Assembly (NCBI GenBank): GCA_016207685.1
Contig: JACQPE010000025.1
Span: forward strand, 1 to 36,518
DNA: 36,518 nt
Reading direction: 5' to 3'
Source: Elusimicrobiota bacterium
Lineage (GTDB): Bacteria; Elusimicrobiota; Elusimicrobia; JACQPE01
A program made the position numbers and the translations under genes. Below, piece after piece: positions 1 to 6,950 of this stretch; the stretch's first letter is position 1, and every line of letters starts with the position of its first letter. The notes under the pieces are model-generated. The model did no database searches, was not told where the DNA came from, and worked only from the letters and a program-made list of their open reading frames with translations.

Positions 1-14
1 GCATCGCCGGGTCC

Positions 15-1121
15 TTGACGGCGGGATTTTCGGGCGTGATTTTGTTGGGCACCAGGAACAGTTTTTTCGCGGCCGTTTTGTTGAATTTTTCCATCGGAGC
101 AGTTTTGTTGGCGGCCGCGGAGGGCAGGCGCATCGTTCGCACGTTGGCTTTGGCGGCTGTTTTTATGGGAATTTTGGCGATTTCGATCCCCGATCCTCTG
201 GTGACGATCATCGAAACTCGTTTGAAAACCGTAGGACTTCGCGCCCTGTTTCACGAGGAAGATCGTGCCGCCATGGTAACGGGGGCTCAAAAAAATCAAA
301 AGAGCGGCCTGTTGCTGCTCAATGGTATTTGGATTTCAGGGACCGGCCAGGCCGGCCGAATCATGGCCAAATTGCCCATTTTGTTTCATGAGAATCCGCA
401 ACAAGCGCTGATCGTGGGTTTTGGCGTGGGGCACACTTTTGCGACGCTGCTGGATCATGGAATTCGAGTTGATGCGGCGGAATTGATCCGCTGCGTGCCC
501 CGTCATTTCGGATTTTTTTATCCAGAGAAGGCCCGTTACCTTAATGACCCCAGGGCGCGAATCATATTTCAAGACGCACGGGCGCATTTGCTGCGGTCAA
601 AATCGATTTATGACGTGATCATCGTGGACGGCTCGCCGCCGATTTTTTCCGCCGGCACCGTAAATCTTTATACCCGTGAATTTGTGCAATTGGCAAAATC
701 CCGGTTGCGCGAGGGGGGAATTTTGCTTTTATGGGTGCCTCTGCCTTGTTTCCCCGGAGACTTCTGGATGGTGGGACGCAATATGGCGGAGGCGTTTAGC
801 CGGGTGAGCGTGTTTGCCCATGAAAGTTTGGCGGGTATTTTGATCCTTGGTTCCGAAGGTTCTCAAGATTTTCCTTTCGGGTTCTTAAGCCGGCGCCATC
901 GGGAGCGCGGATGGGACCGCTTATATAATGAATTTAATGAAGAGGCCTTGTGGCGCGCCCGAGTGTTGACTCAAGATGATTTCCGTCAACAAGCCCATTG
1001 GCCGCCGTTACTGACCGACAATCACCCTTACACGGAGTTTCCTCTGGCCCGATTTTGGCATGGGGAAACCATGGACGCAACCCCGGGATTTTTGAAAAGT
1101 CCGTTGTGCTCGTGGAGATGA
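15..1121 (+). CDS. Membrane-anchored spermidine synthase-like protein (5' end likely outside window)
   Basis: Hydrophobic N-terminus followed by a methyltransferase/spermidine synthase-like core (LIVGFGVGHTFATLLDHG, ARAHLLRSKSIYDVIIVDGS). The frame is open to the window edge. Confidence 0.7.
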   Translation: MTAGFSGVILLGTRNSFFAAVLLNFSIGAVLLAAAEGRRIVRTLALAAVFMGILAISIPDPLVTIIETRLKTVGLRALFHEEDRAAMVTGAQKNQKSGLLLLNGIWISGTGQAGRIMAKLPILFHENPQQALIVGFGVGHTFATLLDHGIRVDAAELIRCVPRHFGFFYPEKARYLNDPRARIIFQDARAHLLRSKSIYDVIIVDGSPPIFSAGTVNLYTREFVQLAKSRLREGGILLLWVPLPCFPGDFWMVGRNMAEAFSRVSVFAHESLAGILILGSEGSQDFPFGFLSRRHRERGWDRLYNEFNEEALWRARVLTQDDFRQQAHWPPLLTDNHPYTEFPLARFWHGETMDATPGFLKSPLCSWR

Positions 1122-1188
1122 TTTGGCATAATAAAACAATATGACGGCAAGGAGTTTCTGCGTTAAAAATTTTTTCGTCCCTTTGCGC

Positions 1189-1218
1189 ACCTCTCGCCCC
1201 ACACCCCTTACCCCTTGG
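1189..1218. repeat. Degenerate heptamer tract (ACCTCTC GCCCCAC ACCCCTT ACCCCTT GG) just upstream of yebC
   Basis: Period-7 repetition read directly; two exact ACCCCTT copies at 1203-1216, ending about 5 nt before the yebC ATG. Confidence 0.6.
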
Positions 1219-1222
1219 TAAT

Positions 1223-1972
1223 ATGGGCGGACATAGTCACTGGGCCGGCATTAAACACAAAAAGGGCTTGGCTGATGCCAAGAAGGGCAAGGTTTACACG
1301 AAAATCATCCGTGAAATCGTCATTGCCACCAAAGAAAGCGGGCCCAAACCAGAGAGCAATCCCCGATTGCGTAAAGCCATTGAAGACGCTCGCGCGGCCA
1401 ATATGCCTTCGGATAATATTGAGAAGGCGATTTTGCGCGGCTCCGGCAAATTGCCCGGCATTACCATTGAAGAGGTAAAGTTCGAGGGCTACGGACCGGT
1501 CGGCGTGGCCGTGATGATTGAGGGCACCACGGACAATCGTAACCGCACGACTTCCGAAATGCGCAAGATATTCAGTTCCAACGGCGGCAATTTGGCCGAG
1601 GCGGGCGCTGTTTCCTGGGTTTTTCAACAGAAAGGCTATATCGAGGTTCTGAAGGTGAAAACATCGGAAGATAAGCTCTTCGAAGCTGCTATTGAAGCCG
1701 GGGCCGAAGATGTCAAGGGCGATGAGCAGGATATTTACAAGGTGATCACCGCATCCGTTGATTTTGAGAAAGTCCGCAGAGCCATCGAGGGGGCGGGCAT
1801 TGAAACGCAGTCCGCCGAAGTGACTTACCTGCCGACCACCGAAGTCAAGGTCGAGGGTGACGACGCCGCCAAAGTCATGAAGCTCATGGAAACCCTTGAA
1901 GAGCATGACGACGTGAAAAACGTTTACGCCAACTATAACATCCCCGACGAAGTTCTCTCCAAGATTCAATAA
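1223..1972 (+). CDS. yebC: YebC/PmpR family transcriptional/translational regulator
   Basis: MGGHSHWAGIKHKKGLADAKKGKVYTKIIREI N-terminus and full-length YebC pattern. Confidence 0.97.
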   Translation: MGGHSHWAGIKHKKGLADAKKGKVYTKIIREIVIATKESGPKPESNPRLRKAIEDARAANMPSDNIEKAILRGSGKLPGITIEEVKFEGYGPVGVAVMIEGTTDNRNRTTSEMRKIFSSNGGNLAEAGAVSWVFQQKGYIEVLKVKTSEDKLFEAAIEAGAEDVKGDEQDIYKVITASVDFEKVRRAIEGAGIETQSAEVTYLPTTEVKVEGDDAAKVMKLMETLEEHDDVKNVYANYNIPDEVLSKIQ

Positions 1973-2023
1973 AAATTATCAGCATTCAGCCGCCGGCAAT
2001 CACCTGAAAAATAATTCCAAATT

Positions 2024-3574
2024 TTATTCTTCAAACGCTTCGGCGTCGAAGAGAAAAATTTCGGTTTTAGGGTCCTTCCAGCAATCGCGCGGCAAGCCGG
2101 CTTTTTGCGAACAAAGTTCCCCCAAAAATTGATTTTTATCCGGCAATGTTTCCCAAACAGAGGGCAAAAAAAGCCCTGATCGCCCCTTCTGCGTCAACAA
2201 AACACCATGACCCGAGCGGACGGCCTTGGCCGAGGCCGCCTGGCGAAAAGGGGTTAAGCGGGAAATTTCAATGGCAAGACCTGACAATTCGGAAGCCGTT
2301 ACCGGAGCAAAACGATGGTCTTCAAGAGCGCTTTTAATGGCATAAACCTGCACGGCTTCGCCCAGGGGAAGATCAGGGACCAGGCTTCCGATGCATCCCC
2401 GAAGACTGGTTTCTTTAGGCTGATTTTGACGGCGCAGAGTCACAAAAACCGCGGCGGGTTGGTTGAATTGCGGATCATCAAAAAGTTGGGGTTGAGGATC
2501 CTGGTTTTTCACGAGCTTGGAGTTAAGGGCATCGCGCGCCATTTGAACGAGACGGCGCCGCCGAATCAGATCGAGCGGTTTTTCTTTGGAAGGTTTCCTG
2601 TCGCGAATCCACAGCAAAGCCGCGTAGCCAACCACGCGCGAAGGGTCGCCGATTTTGGCCAGGCGGCCCGAGTTGGTATAGGCAAGGAGCCGTGCTTTGG
2701 GAGCGAAAGATTTGAGGGCGTAAAGCGCCGTGTTTAAGGCGGCTTCACCGCAGTAAGTGCAGACGAGGCCTTGGGGCGCGCGTTCCATGACGAGTCTATT
2801 GGCGGTGTAGAAGTAGCCAGGATCGGGATTATTCGCGAGCAGCGCCTCTATCGTTGTGCGGTCGGCAATTTCAGAGGTTTGGCGGTCGGGATAATGGGAG
2901 AGATCGGTTGAAACCAGGAGCAGAGTTTTTCGGGGTTTGCAGATGCTCGCGATCGCGGAACCGATCGCGCGGCTGACGCGCGGGTCATTCGTGTTCATGA
3001 CCAGCGGGATAATTTTGAAGTCCTTGAGCACGGTTTGGAGAAAGGGCAGCTGGACCTCGATCGAGTGCTCTTTTTCAAAAGCCGAGGGAAAATCAGCGAT
3101 GAGCGGTGACTGCGTCAGAAGTTTTTGAGCGGCCGCTTCATCAATGGGCACGGCGCCCAAAGGGGTTGTGAAGGCGCCGCTTGAAATCACGGCGGCCCCA
3201 GGAATGCCGTAGTAATGCCCTGTTCCCAAAATGATGACAGTGTCGAAATGTTTGCCTTGCAGGCGGCGGTAGACTTCGGCCGCGGTTGGGCCGGAATAAA
3301 CATATCCCGCGTGCGGGACGATGGCGCCCAGGATTTCCGCATGGGCGCCTTGAGTGGAGGCGCGGGCCAGAAAATCAGCAATCATTCGCGTCAGCGCTTC
3401 GGGATCGGACGGATAAAATGCATCCGCCACTTGCGGGGTGATGATTGCCGAATGCGAGAGGATAGGGCCCAAGAGATAGAGGACCGAACAAAGGACGGAA
3501 AATTTTTGAACCACAAGCCGCCTCATGCTTTGGACTTTATATATTTTTGCGGGGGTCATGATGAGCAAAGCCAA
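2024..3574 (-). CDS. MEMO1-AMMECR1 fusion (AmmeMemoRadiSam system proteins B and A in one polypeptide)
   Basis: N-terminal MEMO signature (GAIVPHAGYVYSGPTAAEVYRRL, STDLSHYPDRQ) and C-terminal AMMECR1 signature (LRGCIGSLVP, AVQVYAIKSALEDHRFAPV). Confidence 0.9.
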   Translation of the reverse strand: MALLIMTPAKIYKVQSMRRLVVQKFSVLCSVLYLLGPILSHSAIITPQVADAFYPSDPEALTRMIADFLARASTQGAHAEILGAIVPHAGYVYSGPTAAEVYRRLQGKHFDTVIILGTGHYYGIPGAAVISSGAFTTPLGAVPIDEAAAQKLLTQSPLIADFPSAFEKEHSIEVQLPFLQTVLKDFKIIPLVMNTNDPRVSRAIGSAIASICKPRKTLLLVSTDLSHYPDRQTSEIADRTTIEALLANNPDPGYFYTANRLVMERAPQGLVCTYCGEAALNTALYALKSFAPKARLLAYTNSGRLAKIGDPSRVVGYAALLWIRDRKPSKEKPLDLIRRRRLVQMARDALNSKLVKNQDPQPQLFDDPQFNQPAAVFVTLRRQNQPKETSLRGCIGSLVPDLPLGEAVQVYAIKSALEDHRFAPVTASELSGLAIEISRLTPFRQAASAKAVRSGHGVLLTQKGRSGLFLPSVWETLPDKNQFLGELCSQKAGLPRDCWKDPKTEIFLFDAEAFEE

Positions 3575-4010
3575 GAAGTTTTTTATCAGCCTCTTCGTTA
3601 TCGCGTGGGCCGGGCTTTTTCATTATGAGTCCTTGCGGCAGAATTATCTTAACCCTTGGCTGGGGCGCGCGCTGCCGAAGATAAAATTTCTTTACCCGCC
3701 CGCGGGTTGGATCATGTTTTTTCGGGTTGATGACAGCTTTGGCACGGCCGAGGTCTATGGCATCAAAGGCAATGAGACGCATTGGATTGACCCGCACCGG
3801 ATTTTTAAGACGCGCTGGCTGGGCTATGACAATATCCACCGCAATATTATGTCGACCTTGCTTAATCCAAGTTATGCGCCGCAACTTTGCCCTTTTTTTA
3901 AAAGAAAGTTTCCGGATTATGAGAGCTTTGCCATGGTGGAGTCAGGCTACCCTTCCATTTCAAAGGAGCCGAATCGCAAGCTCCAGAGGCTTATTTTAAG
4001 GTGTCCATGA
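3558..4010 (+). CDS. Hypothetical membrane-anchored protein upstream of the HTTM-DCC gene
   Basis: ORF with N-terminal hydrophobic segment, directly abutting the next gene. Confidence 0.6.
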   Translation: MMSKAKKFFISLFVIAWAGLFHYESLRQNYLNPWLGRALPKIKFLYPPAGWIMFFRVDDSFGTAEVYGIKGNETHWIDPHRIFKTRWLGYDNIHRNIMSTLLNPSYAPQLCPFFKRKFPDYESFAMVESGYPSISKEPNRKLQRLILRCP

Positions 4011-5362
4011 AAAGCGTTTTGAATTCGATCGCGCTTTATTGGGGAAAGCTTTTTTTGGCGGAGCGGCCTTCGGTCAGCCTGGGGCTTTTCCGCGTCGCCG
4101 TGGCCATCACGGTCGGGCTGCATGTTTTTCCGACTTTGCTGGAGATGCCGGACAATTATTTTTCCGGGTCGTTTCGAGAATGGAATTTAAATTTTTTCAC
4201 TCTATCCGCAGTTCAATGGGTGGCGGGACATTCGGATCGCGCGGTTTGGGCGATGGCCGCCATTTTCACGATTTCATGGTTTGGTTTTTTAGCGGGTTTT
4301 TTAACGCAGTTAAGCGGACTCCTGATGCTATCAGGCTGCTATTACTTTTATGCCCGAAACTCCATGCACATCGGCACCCTGTCCTTTGACATAATGCTCG
4401 TCACTTTGTCTTTGGTTGTGGCGACGAATTATTTTGGCGATTGCGTTTCCTTGGACAGCTTAATTCGCGGCGACCCCAAGCCTTGGGAGCGCCGCCGTCC
4501 TTATTTTATCCAGCGTTTGCCTCAACTGCAGGTCGCGAGCACCTTTTTTTATACAGGTCTTTGCAAATGGACAAGCGAGGGCAATTGGCTCACGGGCAAT
4601 GCCTATTATTTTCTCTTGAATACGCCGCCCGAAGGCGTTGTCAAGCAGTTTCCCGGTCGCGGATTCTTAATGGAGAGCCCCCAGCTTTGTTGGGCGATCG
4701 GAGTCGGAGTGATCGTTTTTGAAATGACGCTATGGTTTTGGCTCCTTTGGCGACGCACCCGGTTATGGGCCATTTTGGCGGCTTGTTTTTTTCATGTTCT
4801 CCTTCTCGTGACGCTGCATGTGCCCACGATCTTCTTTTTCCTGTTTCCTCCGCAGCTTTTGCTTTTTATTGAACCGGAAGTGATTTTGTCTTGGCTTAAC
4901 CGCCGCCGTCAGATCAATGAATTTTTTGGCCGGGCGAAAGTTATCTTTGACGGCCATTGCGGTTTTTGCCGGTCGAGCATCGCGCGCCTTTCGGCCTTGG
5001 ACCCGACCGGGCGTTTGGAAATGGCGGATTTTCATTCGCTAGCAGGGGCGCTCGCCACTAGCGGGCCTGCTGTCCCCCTGAGCTCTGCGAGCGGGGGGCT
5101 AGACGCGGTATCGCTGCACCCTGCGTTGACAGCCCAGGCGTGTCATGCCCAGTGGCACTTGCTTGAAGACGGCACGCGGCTTTCGGGCGGCTTTGCCGCT
5201 TTTCAAAGAATGACCCTCAAGCTTCCTATGCTTTGGCCCCTGGCGCCGATTGCTAATTTTCCGGGCATGGTCCTTGCAGGGGAGCCGGTTTACCGGTGGG
5301 TCGCCCGAAACAGATTTCTGTTTCATCGCGGCAATTTCTGCCGCGACAATGCGTGCGGTTAA
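4001..5362 (+). CDS. HTTM-domain membrane protein fused to a C-terminal DCC (DUF393) thiol-disulfide oxidoreductase-like domain
   Basis: Multi-TM N-terminus (FRVAVAITVGLHVF, LQVASTFFYTGLCKWTSEGNWLTGNAYYFLL) and C-terminal VIFDGHCGFCRSSIARLSALD. Confidence 0.85.
   Translation: MSMKSVLNSIALYWGKLFLAERPSVSLGLFRVAVAITVGLHVFPTLLEMPDNYFSGSFREWNLNFFTLSAVQWVAGHSDRAVWAMAAIFTISWFGFLAGFLTQLSGLLMLSGCYYFYARNSMHIGTLSFDIMLVTLSLVVATNYFGDCVSLDSLIRGDPKPWERRRPYFIQRLPQLQVASTFFYTGLCKWTSEGNWLTGNAYYFLLNTPPEGVVKQFPGRGFLMESPQLCWAIGVGVIVFEMTLWFWLLWRRTRLWAILAACFFHVLLLVTLHVPTIFFFLFPPQLLLFIEPEVILSWLNRRRQINEFFGRAKVIFDGHCGFCRSSIARLSALDPTGRLEMADFHSLAGALATSGPAVPLSSASGGLDAVSLHPALTAQACHAQWHLLEDGTRLSGGFAAFQRMTLKLPMLWPLAPIANFPGMVLAGEPVYRWVARNRFLFHRGNFCRDNACG
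5039..5102. repeat. Palindromic segment inserted in frame in the DCC domain
   Basis: CTAGCAGGGGCGCTCGC (5039-5055) and GCGAGCGGGGGGCTAG (5087-5102) are imperfect inverted arms. Internal alternatives: AGCAGG/CCTGCT and CAGGGG/CCCCTG. Confidence 0.6.
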
Positions 5363-5600
5363 AACTAAAGTCCATCGCCGCTAAAATAATTTTAAGTCTA
5401 CCCCGCCGGTTGGGACTTGGCTCCCAGGGGGCACCGTCGGGACTGGTGCCGAGTTTGGGGAGGGGCAAGCCCTGGGATTGTCCCCACAATAGGGAAAACC
5501 GGAAGTTGGCCCAAGACTAAAGTCCCAGGGACAGGTAAGACTTTTAGACCCCTAAATTCGACCCGGAGGACCCATTCCATCGGGAGGCCAGCGTGTTATA
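5363..5600. other. Structured intergenic region, possible palindromic repeat or ncRNA
   Basis: TGGGACTT (5411-5418) pairs with AAGTCCCA (5520-5527); GGCACC...GGTGCC; GGGCAAGCCC; direct repeat CTAAAGTCC near 5365 and 5517. Confidence 0.45.
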
Positions 5601-5637
5601 GTGAGCAAGTCAGACAATGTCATTTTATACGAGGTGC

Positions 5638-6858
5638 ATGATGGATCAAATTCGTAAACTCGCGGGTGTTTTGAGTATTTTGTTGGTGTCCCTAGGATTT
5701 TTGGCGGCGGAGCCGCCATCGGACGTGGATGATATCAACCGGGGCGAAGCACCGGAACGAAAAATTGTCGTTTTTCAGCCGGGGACCGGCGAAGCTTCCC
5801 AAAGATCGGTGATCGAGGGAGCGGGCGGCCGTTTCGGCAAGCCCTTGCGATTAATCAATGCGGCAACGGCGCGATTTCCTAATGAAACCGCGGCTCAAGC
5901 AGCCGCTTCAGCGGCCGGTGTTCTTCGAGTGGAGAGCGATTTTATCGCCAATGCGGCCCTGGCGCCCGGTTCCGTGGCCCAGCAGGGCGGCCAGGGAAAT
6001 AAAGGCGGCGGAGTATCCCAGCCGGTTCAGGAAACGTCCTGGGGCGTCTCCCGCGTCAAAGCGCCGGAGGCTTGGTCCGTGACGCAGGGCGCCGGTGTCA
6101 ATGTTTGCGTCTTGGATACCGGCGTTGACCTGACGCATGCGGATTTGGCTGAAAATGTCAAATCGGGATACAACGCGATCAACCCTTCCCGAACGGCCAA
6201 AGATGACAACGGCCATGGCACGCATGTGGCTGGGATTATTGCGGCAGTGAACAATACGATCGGCGTGGTGGGCGTTGGGCCGAAAATTTCCGTCATACCA
6301 GTTAAGGTGCTGGGCGCGAGCGGCTCTGGTTGGATTTCGGATATTATTGAGGGTCTTGAGTGGTGCGGGGTCAATGGAGGCAAGGTGGCCAATATGAGCT
6401 TGGGATCATCTTCGGACAGCCAGTCCCTGCATGACGCAATCACCGCGCTTTACAATGCAGGATTGGTCCTTGTCGCGGCTGCGGGCAATTCGGGCCCATG
6501 CGCCAATTGCGTGAGTTACCCGGCCCGGTATTCGGAGGTTATTGCGGTTTCGGCGAGTGATTCCTCGGACCAATTCGCGAGTTATTCAAGCCAGGGACCT
6601 GAAGTTGATTTGATCGCTCCCGGAAGCAATGTGCTGTCCACCTGGAAAGGCGGCGGTTATGCCACGGCATCAGGAACTTCTATGGCCACGCCGCATGTAA
6701 GCGCCGTGGCGGCATTAAAACGGGCGCAGAATCCCTCGCTGGGCCCGGCCGACGTGGCCTCCGCGCTTAAATCAGGCGCTGATGCGTTGCCCGGACTTAT
6801 CTCGGATCAACAGGGAAGCGGCCTGGTCAATGCCCAAAAGACCACAGCCTTGCCATAG
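5638..6858 (+). CDS. Secreted subtilisin-like serine protease (peptidase S8)
   Basis: Catalytic motifs VLDTGVDLTHADL, NGHGTHVAGIIA, GTSMATPHVSAVAAL; N-terminal signal peptide and inhibitor I9-like propeptide region. Confidence 0.95.
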   Translation: MMDQIRKLAGVLSILLVSLGFLAAEPPSDVDDINRGEAPERKIVVFQPGTGEASQRSVIEGAGGRFGKPLRLINAATARFPNETAAQAAASAAGVLRVESDFIANAALAPGSVAQQGGQGNKGGGVSQPVQETSWGVSRVKAPEAWSVTQGAGVNVCVLDTGVDLTHADLAENVKSGYNAINPSRTAKDDNGHGTHVAGIIAAVNNTIGVVGVGPKISVIPVKVLGASGSGWISDIIEGLEWCGVNGGKVANMSLGSSSDSQSLHDAITALYNAGLVLVAAAGNSGPCANCVSYPARYSEVIAVSASDSSDQFASYSSQGPEVDLIAPGSNVLSTWKGGGYATASGTSMATPHVSAVAALKRAQNPSLGPADVASALKSGADALPGLISDQQGSGLVNAQKTTALP

Positions 6859-6906
6859 TTTTTTCGCCGGGTAAAACCGCGGCAGTGACTTTTGGGCAGG
6901 AAAATT

Positions 6907-6922
6907 TGGGTCTTTAGACCCA
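6907..6922. promoter_or_regulatory. Perfect inverted repeat TGGGTCT-TT-AGACCCA upstream of the metalloprotease gene
   Basis: 7-bp perfect arms, 29 nt before the ATG at 6951. Confidence 0.35.
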
Positions 6923-6950
6923 GGAGAATAATTTCGTTCATCTGTATCAT

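Noticed and set aside
1208-1969. Long minus-strand ORF (253 aa) opposite yebC
   Set aside because: Antisense shadow of the confidently identified yebC; composition is typical of mirrored codons.
2024-3574. MEMO-AMMECR1 fusion as a novel system
   Set aside because: This is the known AmmeMemoRadiSam A/B pairing; the fusion is notable but described.
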